DNA of 34,572 nucleotides from Chitinophaga pinensis (GCA_945897885.1 CAMDGU010000031.1:1-34572), one strand, 5' to 3'. Shown: positions 1-6,731, numbered from the stretch's first letter. A program made the numbers and translations. Notes: a model not told the origin generated them from the sequence alone.

Positions 1-58
1 AGTCAATTGCATTTTGAGCAACATCCGAAAAATCCGTAGGCACTAGTATTGTTTTCAT
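1..58 (-). CDS. Universal stress protein, N-terminal fragment (cut by window edge)
   Basis: Reading leftwards from the ATG at 58-56, the frame gives MKTILVPTDFSDVAQNAID and runs off the window. This is the classic first beta strand and nucleotide-binding loop of the UspA family (ILVPTDFS), almost the same as the start of the complete usp gene at 779. Only 19 residues are visible, so ATP binding and the number of Usp domains cannot be judged. Usp proteins are cytoplasmic stress and starvation proteins. A TAnnTTTG box lies 18 nt upstream of the start and a Crp/Fnr-like palindrome further up, so this is probably the first gene of its transcript. The family call is firm; the rest of the gene is unseen. 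Confidence 0.8.
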   Translation of the reverse strand, partial: MKTILVPTDFSDVAQNAID

Positions 59-75
59 TTAATTATTTACAGGTA

Positions 76-83
76 CAAAAGTA
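76..83 (-). promoter_or_regulatory. -7 promoter box of the left-edge usp gene
   Basis: The minus strand reads TACTTTTG, a full match to the Bacteroidota -7 consensus TAnnTTTG. The predicted transcript starts a few bases downstream and leaves a 5' leader of roughly 10-15 nt before the ATG at 58. Confidence 0.6.
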
Positions 84-128
84 GTTGGGGTACAAATGGT
101 TTATCATGAGTGGAATCAGACGGTGATA

Positions 129-140
129 TGATTTTAATCA
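129..140. promoter_or_regulatory. Crp/Fnr-like palindrome upstream of left-edge usp
   Basis: TGAT-TTTA-ATCA is a perfect TGAT/ATCA inverted repeat with a 4-base spacer, the layout of Fnr-type sites. Its centre (134.5) is 58.5 bases from the last base of the -7 box, exactly the spacing seen at the second usp gene. It fits a class I activator position near -61.5. Binding by the nearby REC-Crp regulator is an inference. Confidence 0.45.
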
Positions 141-156
141 GTTGCTTAATTTCAGG

Positions 157-564
157 CTAGTTAACTAAAATCCTTTCAATTTGGCTTATTAAAACCATTT
201 CCGATTTATTTTTTCCTGAAAATGATTCGGCAATTGCAAATGCTGTTTTTAATATTAATTTGTTAACTGAATCCGTAAACAAATGTTCGTGCCCTTGTTT
301 AAACAATTTAAACTCAGTTAAAAATTCGTCTGCATTTCTCCAATCTATTTGCACCAGCCAATCAAAAACCACTTCAATTTGAAAGGCAGCATCAGTTCCA
401 AACTGATCAATAGAATCATCTAAAGCAAGCCAATCGGATTGCATAAGTTTTTTAAGTTGATTCACTTCTTCCTCTCGAATAATATCATCAGCGGCAGCAA
501 TACTGTAAAACAATTTACCAAGGTGCTGATAAAACAGAATCATGGTTTCTTTTGATGGGTTCAT
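157..564 (-). CDS. TerB-like domain protein
   Basis: A 135-residue soluble, mostly helical protein with no signal peptide or membrane segment. The N-terminal part (about residues 10-50) has the pattern of TerB/DjlA-like helical domains: a hydrophobic helix, then AAADDIIREEEV, where an acidic/Ile motif leads into the next helix. TerB-like domains are linked to tellurite and general stress responses and may bind metal, but the biochemical role is open. It lies between the two usp genes and is divergent from the complete one, with an Fnr-like palindrome 56 bp upstream of its start. The ATG at 564 is the only good start. The family call is moderate because TerB-like sequences are weakly conserved. 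Confidence 0.6.
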   Translation of the reverse strand: MNPSKETMILFYQHLGKLFYSIAAADDIIREEEVNQLKKLMQSDWLALDDSIDQFGTDAAFQIEVVFDWLVQIDWRNADEFLTEFKLFKQGHEHLFTDSVNKLILKTAFAIAESFSGKNKSEMVLISQIERILVN

Positions 565-613
565 TCACTATTTATTTAGTTTGTAAAATAAGAACATAGT
601 CATCTATAAAAAA

Positions 614-627
614 TTGATAACTATCAT
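614..627. promoter_or_regulatory. Fnr-box-like palindrome in the TerB-like/usp divergent region
   Basis: TTGAT-AACT-ATCAT is one base from the textbook Fnr box TTGAT-N4-ATCAA. A weak -7 box for the leftward gene (TATTTTAC, minus strand, 590-583) has its end 37.5 bases from the site centre, which would place the site close to -41.5 (class II activator). Confidence 0.45.
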
Positions 628-689
628 CCCTCACACTGATCTTAATCATAAAATTTCAAAAATCAATTTCTGGAAAAAATTATTTATAT

Positions 690-703
690 ATGACTAATAT
701 CAT
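690..703. promoter_or_regulatory. Crp/Fnr-like palindrome upstream of usp (779)
   Basis: ATGAC-TAAT-ATCAT is an inverted repeat with one mismatch and shares its left arm and spacer (ATGACTAAT) with the site in front of tnaA. Its centre (696.5) is 58.5 bases before the last base of the -7 box at 748-755. Confidence 0.5.
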
Positions 704-747
704 GCTTAATTATGAACATTATCAATTCAAAAACACTCTCGTTCAAA

Positions 748-755
748 TAAATTTG
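748..755 (+). promoter_or_regulatory. -7 promoter box of usp (779)
   Basis: TAAATTTG matches TAnnTTTG exactly. The final G is the first base of an in-frame GTG at 755, so that GTG would lie in or before the transcription start and cannot be the real start codon. The ATG at 779 leaves a leader of about 20 nt. No clear -33 TTG is seen, as expected for an activator-dependent promoter. Confidence 0.6.
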
Positions 756-778
756 TGCAACCCAATCATCCAATAATT

Positions 779-1633
779 ATGAGCAATTGCATCCTTGTTC
801 CAACTGATTTTTCAAAAAATGCCTCTCATGCTTTTGACTATGCTATTATATTAGCAAAAAAGGAAAAGGCCAAAATTTTGCTACTTCATGCATATCATAT
901 TACCTATATAACACCTGATGTACCAGCCGATTTTATGGCTATAGAAATAGAAAATGCGGAAAAAACGGCCATCAAAAAGATGAAATTTCTTGTTGAAAAA
1001 ATCAAACATGAAAACTTGGAGTGTGAAGTTTTTTTAAGACAAGATATGGCAGTAGATTTAATTTTGGAGGTAGCCAAAGACAGACATCCTGATTTTATAG
1101 TAATAGGCACCACCGGGGCTAGCGGGCTTGAAGAAATTATAATGGGGAATATAACTGCCACAGTAATTGCAAAGGCCAAGTGCCCCGTAATTGCTGTTCC
1201 TAAAAAGGCATCTTTTAAGCATATTAAACACATTACTTACGCCACCGATTATTTGGTAAGCGATTTGTATGCCCTTAAAAAACTGGTTGAAATAGCTAAA
1301 TTATTTAATGCTACGATTACAGTGGTTCACATTTCAGGCGAACTATTAACGCATGAAAGCGAAGAAGAGTTTATGAATAAATTTAAAGCCAAGGTTAGAA
1401 AGAAAATAAAGTATGATGATATAGCCTATAAATTAATCTATGGTCGAAATTTTATAAATACCCTTGAAGAATATATCCTCCATGAATCCTCTGATTTATT
1501 AGCTATGTCAACACACCTCCAAAGTATCTATGATAAAATATTTGGAAAAAGTAACACAAAAAAAATGTCTTACCACTCCACAATACCCTTCCTTGCGTTC
1601 CATCATAAAAAAGAATCAGTAATTTTTATTTAG
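779..1633 (+). CDS. Universal stress protein, two Usp domains
   Basis: A 284-residue cytoplasmic protein starting at ATG 779. Domain 1 (about 1-145) begins CILVPTDFSKNASHAFDYA and carries GTTGASGLEEIIMGNIT, close to the G2xG9xG(S/T) ATP-binding signature but with Asn in place of the last Ser/Thr. Domain 2 (about 150-284) starts with the ITYATDY strand and has a more degenerate glycine region (STHLQSIYDKIFGKS), so it probably does not bind nucleotide in the usual way. Tandem Usp proteins are common in Bacteroidota and are usually induced by low oxygen, starvation or stress. An in-frame GTG at 755 is rejected because it overlaps the promoter box. The gene is followed 26 bp later by a small proline-rich ORF on the same strand. 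Confidence 0.88.
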   Translation: MSNCILVPTDFSKNASHAFDYAIILAKKEKAKILLLHAYHITYITPDVPADFMAIEIENAEKTAIKKMKFLVEKIKHENLECEVFLRQDMAVDLILEVAKDRHPDFIVIGTTGASGLEEIIMGNITATVIAKAKCPVIAVPKKASFKHIKHITYATDYLVSDLYALKKLVEIAKLFNATITVVHISGELLTHESEEEFMNKFKAKVRKKIKYDDIAYKLIYGRNFINTLEEYILHESSDLLAMSTHLQSIYDKIFGKSNTKKMSYHSTIPFLAFHHKKESVIFI

Positions 1634-1659
1634 GCTTGTTATAACCCATTTATTTTGTC

Positions 1660-1821
1660 ATGAATCCCAAACCAAAACCAGAAATAGAACCGGTTCCTAA
1701 AACCCCTGAACCTATTTTACCTCCTGAAATAATCCCTTTTCCTGAAACTGTTCCTAACCAACCCATGCCAGACATTTCACCTCCTCCAGATAATCCCGAG
1801 ATAGGGCCAATAAAAGATTAA
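1660..1821 (+). CDS. Small proline/glutamate-rich protein (53 aa)
   Basis: An ATG at 1660 opens a 53-codon frame ending TAA at 1819-1821. The product starts MNPKPKPEIEPVPK and goes on with dense Pro-Glu-Ile/Pro repeats (about one third proline), with no cysteine, membrane segment or signal peptide, so it should be extended and disordered. The strong composition bias, the clean start and the stop just before a bidirectional terminator argue that it is real, although it is too short for ordinary ORF cut-offs. Similar short Pro-rich hypotheticals occur in Bacteroidota, to my knowledge without a function. It lies 26 bp after usp and may be cotranscribed with it. Confidence 0.6.
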   Translation: MNPKPKPEIEPVPKTPEPILPPEIIPFPETVPNQPMPDISPPPDNPEIGPIKD

Positions 1822-1836
1822 AGAAAATTGAAAAAC

Positions 1837-1854
1837 AACTAAGGTTTCTTAGTT
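1837..1854. terminator. Bidirectional hairpin between convergent genes
   Basis: AACTAAG-GTTT-CTTAGTT forms a 7-bp stem with a 4-base loop. On the minus strand it is followed by GTTTTTC, which suits termination of the regulator gene ending at 1849. On the plus strand it follows the small Pro-rich ORF. The stem is AT-rich, so strength is uncertain. Confidence 0.45.
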
Positions 1855-2907
1855 TCTCATTTTTGAAAGCTTATCGTAATTTAAAATTGTGATTGTTCCG
1901 CCGGATACTTCAACGAATTTTTCATCTTTAAAGTCACTCAGGGTTCTTATAACCGTTTCGGTTGCTGTACCTACCAAATTAGCCAAATCTTCTCTTGAAA
2001 CATTCATGCTAAAAGTTTGGTCACCTTCTTTTTTATATTTATCAGAAAGTTTAACAAGCGCTTCGGCCACACGTTTTCTAACAGAATTATAGGCAAGTTT
2101 AACCAATTGCTTTTCGTTTTCACGTATGCTATTTGAAAGTATTTCTATAAACCTTCTTGAAACTTCGGCATTTTTAAAAATCAATGAAAAGAAATCATCC
2201 TTTGGAATCATAAAAATTTCAGAATCTTCTAAAGCAGATGCAGAACTTGAATATTTTTCATCCTGCAGAAGTGGTAAATAGCCGAAAAAATCACCTTCTT
2301 TGTGCAAGTCGGTAATAAGTTCTTTTCCAAATTCATTGGTTTGATATGATTTTATTTTGCCTTTGTTTACAAAATAAATCCCTTTAGCATAAGTACCTTC
2401 AAGGTAAATATCTTCTTTCTTTTTATAAACTCTTAAATCACGATTTTCTGAAAGCTTATTCAAGGATTCAATTCCCTTGGCTTCATTCATAAACTCACTG
2501 AAACCTGCAAAATTTTTCGCAAACTCTTTTCTTAGTATATCATTTTTTTTAAGCCTGCTCTCAATAGCGTTCAGCAATTCAACATCATCAAATGGTTTTG
2601 TTAAATAATCATCGGCTCCCATTTCCATTCCTTTTCTAAAATCATTTCGCTCAGCCTTGGCCGTTAAAAAAATAAAGGGAATACTTGATGTTTCTTCATT
2701 TTTTGACAACATGTGTAATACACCATGCCCATCCAATACCGGCATCATAATATCACAAATTATTAAATCGGGCTTTTCACTCTGAACAAGTTCTACTCCT
2801 TCTTTCCCGTTTTTTGCAGTTATTACATTATACTGAGCAAGAGTTAATATCTCTGCTGTATTTTCACGTACATCTTTGTTGTCTTCAATTAGTAGAATTT
2901 TCTTCAT
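1849..2907 (-). CDS. Response regulator with Crp/Fnr output (REC-cNBD-HTH)
   Basis: A 352-residue transcription factor starting at the ATG at 2907 (MKKILLIEDNKDV); a longer frame upstream overlaps the kinase gene and adds no recognisable domain. Residues 1-120 are a receiver domain: acidic pocket E8/D9, phosphoacceptor D52 (CDIMMP), T in FLTAK and the conserved Lys in LTKPF. Residues ~150-265 are a cyclic-nucleotide-binding-type beta roll, and ~285-350 a Crp winged helix. The recognition helix TATETVIRTL keeps the Glu and Arg that read TGA in Crp/Fnr but lacks the Crp Arg before Glu, which fits Fnr/FixK-like sites. The cNMP pocket Arg-Ser pair is missing and there are no Fe-S cysteines, so the signal probably comes by phosphorylation. 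It follows the kinase gene by 13 bp. Confidence 0.88.
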   Translation of the reverse strand: MKKILLIEDNKDVRENTAEILTLAQYNVITAKNGKEGVELVQSEKPDLIICDIMMPVLDGHGVLHMLSKNEETSSIPFIFLTAKAERNDFRKGMEMGADDYLTKPFDDVELLNAIESRLKKNDILRKEFAKNFAGFSEFMNEAKGIESLNKLSENRDLRVYKKKEDIYLEGTYAKGIYFVNKGKIKSYQTNEFGKELITDLHKEGDFFGYLPLLQDEKYSSSASALEDSEIFMIPKDDFFSLIFKNAEVSRRFIEILSNSIRENEKQLVKLAYNSVRKRVAEALVKLSDKYKKEGDQTFSMNVSREDLANLVGTATETVIRTLSDFKDEKFVEVSGGTITILNYDKLSKMRN

Positions 2908-2920
2908 TTTAATTTTATTA

Positions 2921-4090
2921 TTAAATAGTAATAGTAAACTCTGTTCCTTTATTTTCTTCGCTTTCAAAATCAATTGAGGCATCCAAAACCTCGGCATACT
3001 TGGCTACTATACTTAAGCCTAAACCTGTGCCTTGAATATGGGTTGCGTTATACCCCCTAAAAAAGCGTTCAAATAAATGCTTTTGATCCTCCTCATTTAT
3101 CCCAATCCCTTCATCTTTAACAAAAATCTTAACGGTAGAATTTTCTACAAGAGTAGAAACCCAAATTCCACCACCATCGTGTGAGTATTTCATGGCATTG
3201 GAAACCAAATTGAATAAAATATTTTTTATTAATTTTTTATCAAGAAAAACAGCTTCTTCACCAACATGGGTGTATTCTATTTTTTGATTCTTTTTTATGG
3301 TAGCTTGCATATCTGCCAACAAATCACCTATAAAAGTTTTTAAATTAAAATCACTTGGATCGTTAATAATTTTACCTTCCTCTAGTTTGGCCAATGATAA
3401 AAAGTCATTCAGTATTTCTGTTAAATTATTTATTGAGGATTTTAATTTGTTTACATGCTTGGTTTGGCTTTCTAAATCTTTATTTTCTCCATATCTGGTA
3501 ATTAATGACAGTGAAGAAAGCATAGTGGTAAGCGGAGTTCTAAACTCATGAGATGCCATGGAAAGAAATCTTGATTTTAATTCGTTTAATTCCCTTTCCT
3601 TTTCAAGCGATTTGTGCAAATCCGTTTTGGTTCTCTCAAGCTCCTCAATGGCCTCTTCCAAAATAAGAGTCCTATTTCTTACTTGCTTTTTTAATTCCGC
3701 CGAGTATTCACGCTGTTGTTTCTCATTGTCTTTTCGGGCTGTAATATCTGAAATAAATGCAATTACAAAATTACCTTCATTCGTTTTGAAAGGACTTAAA
3801 CTAATTTCAACCGGAAACTCAACGCCATCCTTTTTTATAGCCAGCAAATCTAAATTTCCGCCCATTCGTCGAGGTTTATGATTATATCCTCCTCTTTGCG
3901 CTGTATGATTTTCAGTATACCTTTGAGGAATTAAAATTTCTACCTTTTGACCTAGAATTTCATCCTTATCATACCCGAATAATTTTTCGGCACTGGGATT
4001 CATCCGGATTATTTCACCCTTGTCATCTAACACCAAAATCCCTTCTGTGGCATACAGGAAAAGAGGATCGCTATTTTGGGAATAATTCAT
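2921..4090 (-). CDS. Cytoplasmic PAS sensor histidine kinase
   Basis: A 389-residue protein without membrane segments. Residues ~5-115 form a PAS domain (AEKLFGYDKDEILGQ, then FVIAFISDITARK), followed by a coiled coil (~118-170). The HisKA helix has the phosphoacceptor H181 in ASHEFRTPL. The HATPase domain (~270-389) has the N box (NILFNLVSNAMKYS), G1 (DEGIGI) and G2 (GTGLGLSIV). It is therefore expected to autophosphorylate and pass phosphate to the REC-Crp regulator encoded 13 bp downstream. The PAS ligand is unknown, and I see no heme or flavin signature that decides it. The first Met (4090) is a natural start. No terminator that works on this strand separates it from tnaA, 102 bp upstream, so read-through is possible. 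Confidence 0.9.
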   Translation of the reverse strand: MNYSQNSDPLFLYATEGILVLDDKGEIIRMNPSAEKLFGYDKDEILGQKVEILIPQRYTENHTAQRGGYNHKPRRMGGNLDLLAIKKDGVEFPVEISLSPFKTNEGNFVIAFISDITARKDNEKQQREYSAELKKQVRNRTLILEEAIEELERTKTDLHKSLEKERELNELKSRFLSMASHEFRTPLTTMLSSLSLITRYGENKDLESQTKHVNKLKSSINNLTEILNDFLSLAKLEEGKIINDPSDFNLKTFIGDLLADMQATIKKNQKIEYTHVGEEAVFLDKKLIKNILFNLVSNAMKYSHDGGGIWVSTLVENSTVKIFVKDEGIGINEEDQKHLFERFFRGYNATHIQGTGLGLSIVAKYAEVLDASIDFESEENKGTEFTITI

Positions 4091-4192
4091 AAGAAATAAA
4101 GGATTACGCTGGCAGCGAATTTAATCTTTTCACATATCTATTTTTACTCATAGAGTATTTTTTCTGGAATTAACTTTTAAACCCAAAAACTA

Positions 4193-5563
4193 TCAAAATG
4201 TAGTAAGTTTAGCTGTAAAATGCCTAAGCATAGGAGCCTCTTCTACTATTTTTAACCCTACAATTTCCTTACGTTTGTTGTATACTTCAATGATTACTTC
4301 GGATACATAATCAATGTGGCTCTGAGTATACACACGGCGTGGAATTGCCAAACGCACCAATTCCATTGGTGCCGGCATTAAATTATGGTTGTCATCATAT
4401 TTACCAAACATCAGCGAACCTATTTCAACCCCGCGAATACCTCCTTCTATGTACAAAGCTCCCACCAATGCCTGCCCGGGATATTGATTTACAGGGATAT
4501 GCGATAAAAATTCTTTGGCATCAAGATACACCGCATGTCCACCACCTGGCTGCATTACCGGAACCCCGGCATTAACCAGCTTTTCTGTAATATACTCAAT
4601 GCTTCTTATACGATAATGTAAATAATTTTCGTCCATTACCTCTTCCAACCCTATGGCTATAGCTTCTAAATCTCTGCCGGCTAGGCCACCATAAGTAGGA
4701 AAACCTTCGGTTATAACCAATAAATTCCGACACCTTTGGGCAAGGTTTTTATCATGCATGGCCAAAAACCCGCCAATATTGGCAAAGGCATCTTTTTTAG
4801 CACTCATCGTGCATCCGTCACCATACGAAAAAAGCTCACTTACTATTTCCGGTATCGACTTATTTTCATACCCTTTCTCTCTTATTTTTATAAAATAGCA
4901 GTTTTCGGCAAAGCGGCAGGCATCAATAAATAGTGGCACGCCAAAATCGGTGCAAATTTTTCTTACTTCTCTCACATTCTCCATACTTACAGGTTGACCT
5001 CCACCTGAATTATTGGTAACAGTAACGATGCAAAGTGGAATATTTTCAGCTCCCTTTTCAATAATAAATTTCCGTAAAGCATCGGTATCCATATTCCCTT
5101 TAAATGGTGCCGGTGTGGAGATATGTTTTCCTTCTTCACATAATAAGTCAACCCCTTCAGCTCCTGAAAATTCAATATTGGCTCGTGTGGTATCAAACAG
5201 GGTATTACTTACAAAATATTTACCCTTTCCACCCAATATGCTAAACAATATTTTTTCAGCTGCCCGGCCTTGATGCGTGGGGATTACAATTGGCATTCCA
5301 GTAATTTTTTGAACCTGGACTTCAAACCTAAAAAAGCTTGGGCTACCTGCATAGGATTCATCTCCTTGCATAATACCGGCCCATTGGTTACTGCTCATAG
5401 CACTGGTTCCGCTATCGGTTAGCAGGTCTATTATTACATCATCCGATTTTAGTAAAAAGGAATTAAAGTGGGCTTCCTTTAGCAGATTAATACGTTGTTC
5501 TTTGGTTGTAAAATGAATAGGTTCTACAGATTTTATTTTAAAGGGTTCAATAATGGTTTGCAT
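4193..5563 (-). CDS. tnaA: Tryptophanase
   Basis: A 456-residue PLP enzyme of the beta-eliminating lyase family. It converts L-tryptophan to indole, pyruvate and ammonia in the cytoplasm. PLP Lys is K257 in TMSAKKDAFANIGG, with PTHQGR (phosphate binding) and FIDACRFAEN also present. Length and numbering equal tyrosine phenol-lyase, so the two must be told apart. The residue aligned with Thr124 of phenol-lyase is Asp (TLFDTTR, D124), and the region of phenol-lyase Arg381 reads GVEIG, as in tryptophanase. Both point to tnaA. It is upstream of the kinase-regulator genes on the same strand. A perfect Crp/Fnr-like palindrome lies about 130 bp upstream of the start, recalling catabolite control of tnaA in enterobacteria. 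No tryptophan permease gene is adjacent. Confidence 0.93.
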   Translation of the reverse strand: MQTIIEPFKIKSVEPIHFTTKEQRINLLKEAHFNSFLLKSDDVIIDLLTDSGTSAMSSNQWAGIMQGDESYAGSPSFFRFEVQVQKITGMPIVIPTHQGRAAEKILFSILGGKGKYFVSNTLFDTTRANIEFSGAEGVDLLCEEGKHISTPAPFKGNMDTDALRKFIIEKGAENIPLCIVTVTNNSGGGQPVSMENVREVRKICTDFGVPLFIDACRFAENCYFIKIREKGYENKSIPEIVSELFSYGDGCTMSAKKDAFANIGGFLAMHDKNLAQRCRNLLVITEGFPTYGGLAGRDLEAIAIGLEEVMDENYLHYRIRSIEYITEKLVNAGVPVMQPGGGHAVYLDAKEFLSHIPVNQYPGQALVGALYIEGGIRGVEIGSLMFGKYDDNHNLMPAPMELVRLAIPRRVYTQSHIDYVSEVIIEVYNKRKEIVGLKIVEEAPMLRHFTAKLTTF

Positions 5564-5586
5564 AAAATGAATAATAAAAAGAAAGT

Positions 5587-5627
5587 AAAAAAACGTGGTC
5601 GCAGTTGGATCTACTAAGAAGGGCGAC
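5587..5627 (-). terminator. Possible attenuator hairpin before tnaA
   Basis: On the minus strand GTCGC (5627-5623) can pair with GCGAC (5602-5598) around a 20-nt loop, followed after 4 nt by seven T (5593-5587). The stem is short and the gap before the T run is not ideal, so this is a weak candidate. Its 5' arm lies inside the candidate leader ORF at 5649-5614. Confidence 0.25.
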
Positions 5628-5649
5628 TAATGATATTTTTCCAAATCAT
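5614..5649 (-). CDS. Candidate tnaA leader peptide (11 aa, contains Trp)
   Basis: Between the predicted tnaA promoter and the tnaA start, an ATG at 5649 opens MIWKNIISRPS and stops at TAG (5616-5614), 50 bp before the tnaA ATG. Enterobacterial TnaC is a Trp-containing leader that stalls ribosomes at its Pro-stop end when tryptophan is abundant. This peptide shares only a Trp and a near-terminal Arg-Pro, and its Trp-to-Pro spacing (7) is shorter than in TnaC (12), so homology is not claimed. Its 8th and 9th codons form one arm of the hairpin listed at 5587-5627. It could equally be a chance ORF. Confidence 0.25.
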   Translation of the reverse strand: MIWKNIISRPS

Positions 5650-5656
5650 CGTGATG

Positions 5657-5664
5657 CAAAGGTG
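5657..5664 (-). promoter_or_regulatory. Likely -7 box of tnaA (weak)
   Basis: The minus strand reads CACCTTTG, one mismatch from TAnnTTTG. The centre of the palindrome at 5687-5700 is 36.5 bases from the last base of this box, which puts the palindrome near -41.5, the class II activator position. Confidence 0.4.
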
Positions 5665-5686
5665 ACTATAGCAAAGCAATTAAAAT

Positions 5687-5700
5687 ATGACTAATGTCAT
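5687..5700. promoter_or_regulatory. Perfect Crp/Fnr-like palindrome upstream of tnaA
   Basis: ATGAC-TAAT-GTCAT is a perfect 5-bp inverted repeat with a 4-base spacer. TGAC-N4-GTCA is the layout of FixK/DNR-type Crp-Fnr sites. The left arm and spacer match the site at 690-703 in front of usp. Confidence 0.55.
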
Positions 5701-5717
5701 TTGGTAATAATTTAAAC

Positions 5718-5749
5718 AAAAAAAAGCCATCCTTTGGAGATGGCTTTTT
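5718..5749 (-). terminator. Intrinsic terminator
   Basis: GCCATC...GATGGC with a 7-base loop, extended by A5/T5, gives an 11-bp stem. On the minus strand it is followed by a run of eight T. It is placed to end the transcript of the endonuclease-like gene (5865-6731) and the T9SS-tail remnant behind it. Confidence 0.8.
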
Positions 5750-5767
5750 GAGAGAAAATTTGAAACC

Positions 5768-5867
5768 TTACTCATTCATCAAAACCACTGTTCTGTTTAT
5801 TTTTTGTCCATTAGCTTCAATTACCAAATAATAAATTTGAGATTGAAGGAAATATACCTGTTAATTA
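5768..5867 (-). pseudogene. Remnant of a T9SS type A C-terminal sorting domain
   Basis: Reading leftwards and ending at TAA (5770-5768), one frame gives IYYLVIEANGQKINRTVVLM followed by NE-stop. This is a typical T9SS type A tail (G-I/V-Y-Y-x-V, NGQ, R-x-V-V-L-M). The piece just before it, LTGI in another frame (5864-5853), looks like the usual LPSGIYY lead-in separated by about 19 extra bases. No start codon or body of a cargo protein is attached: the frame upstream is occupied by the stop of the endonuclease-like gene. It is either the end of a lost secreted protein or a detached tail of the endonuclease gene itself. The intact terminator 19 bp further on supports a former 3' gene end. Confidence 0.55.
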
Positions 5868-6731
5868 AATAGTCAATTCATACCACTTAGGTCGGTGGTC
5901 AGAAATATAATAGCGCAAATAATTTCTTAAAATAGTAGGTTTAGTTTCATCCCATAAATCGGGAAATAAAGCCCCGTCAAAATCAAACACTCCGCCTGTT
6001 TTTATAAGGCTTTTCATGCCCGGTAAAAAAGCTACCTGATCATAATTTTTATAATTGGTAATGTTTGAAAAAACTTTACTGGTATGTTCCGGCAATTCAA
6101 ATCCTCTGGAAACCAAAGCATCATAAATTGGGTCGCCTTTTTCCACTTTGGGTAAATTAAAATCACCAAGAGCCATAATATTGGGAGTAAAAACGTATTT
6201 GCTTTTTCGTCCTAAATCAGCCCACCGAGCCACCGCAAATGTTTCTACAGTCCTCCGTTCAATAGATTTTTTTTCGGTATCATCGCCAAAATACAAATGC
6301 ACATTAACCAATGCAAATTCAAAGGTACTGACCTTAAAGTTTGCTAAAAAAGGCGTTCTACTAAATCCTTCAAATTTTGACTGAATACCCGGAAGCTTAA
6401 TATTTTTGAGGTCCTCGGCGGCTATGGCTATTTCCCCTATTTTTTCAAGCTGCTTTATTTTTTCTGAGTTATACAAATAGGCCATCCGCTCATTATTGCC
6501 CGATGCATCTGTAAAAACTGCCTTATACCGTTTAGGCAATTCCTTTTGCAACGCCCTAAAACCTTCCAAATTATCATTGATTTCCTGTAAGGCAATCACA
6601 TCAAACCACGAAATTATTTTGGCAATAAATTTATAATGGGCGGCCTCTCGTTTTTGCAATCCAAACGATACAATGCAAGCACTATTGAAACTTAAACAGA
6701 AGCAATAAAAACTTTTCTTAAATTTCATCAT
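5865..6731 (-). CDS. Endonuclease/exonuclease/phosphatase (EEP) family protein
   Basis: A 288-residue protein with the EEP fold landmarks in order: metal-binding E50 in IALQEIND, the VNVHLY strand, GDFN near residue 190, and the terminal D278-H279 in SDHRPKWYE. The fold cuts phosphodiesters with Mg2+; whether the substrate here is DNA, RNA or a lipid cannot be told. The first 22 residues are cysteine- and phenylalanine-rich (SFYCFCLSF) and could be a weak export signal. The usual N-terminal Asn is probably N16, but its distance from FG (23-24) is longer than normal, so the 5' end may be altered. It lies between two gene remnants. The end at SDHRP plus a few residues is normal for a complete EEP domain. 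Confidence 0.75.
   Translation of the reverse strand: MMKFKKSFYCFCLSFNSACIVSFGLQKREAAHYKFIAKIISWFDVIALQEINDNLEGFRALQKELPKRYKAVFTDASGNNERMAYLYNSEKIKQLEKIGEIAIAAEDLKNIKLPGIQSKFEGFSRTPFLANFKVSTFEFALVNVHLYFGDDTEKKSIERRTVETFAVARWADLGRKSKYVFTPNIMALGDFNLPKVEKGDPIYDALVSRGFELPEHTSKVFSNITNYKNYDQVAFLPGMKSLIKTGGVFDFDGALFPDLWDETKPTILRNYLRYYISDHRPKWYELTI

Noticed and set aside
755-778. GTG start 24 bases upstream giving a longer usp protein
   Set aside because: The GTG overlaps the last base of an exact TAnnTTTG box and the added residues have no counterpart in Usp proteins. ATG 779 fits both promoter and family.
4145-4163. Terminator between tnaA and the histidine kinase
   Set aside because: TACTC-ATA-GAGTA is followed by a T run only on the plus strand, where no gene ends. 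On the minus strand it lacks a T run.
4193-5563. Tyrosine phenol-lyase instead of tryptophanase
   Set aside because: The length and the Lys257 numbering match phenol-lyase, but D124 and the GVEIG segment are those of tryptophanase.
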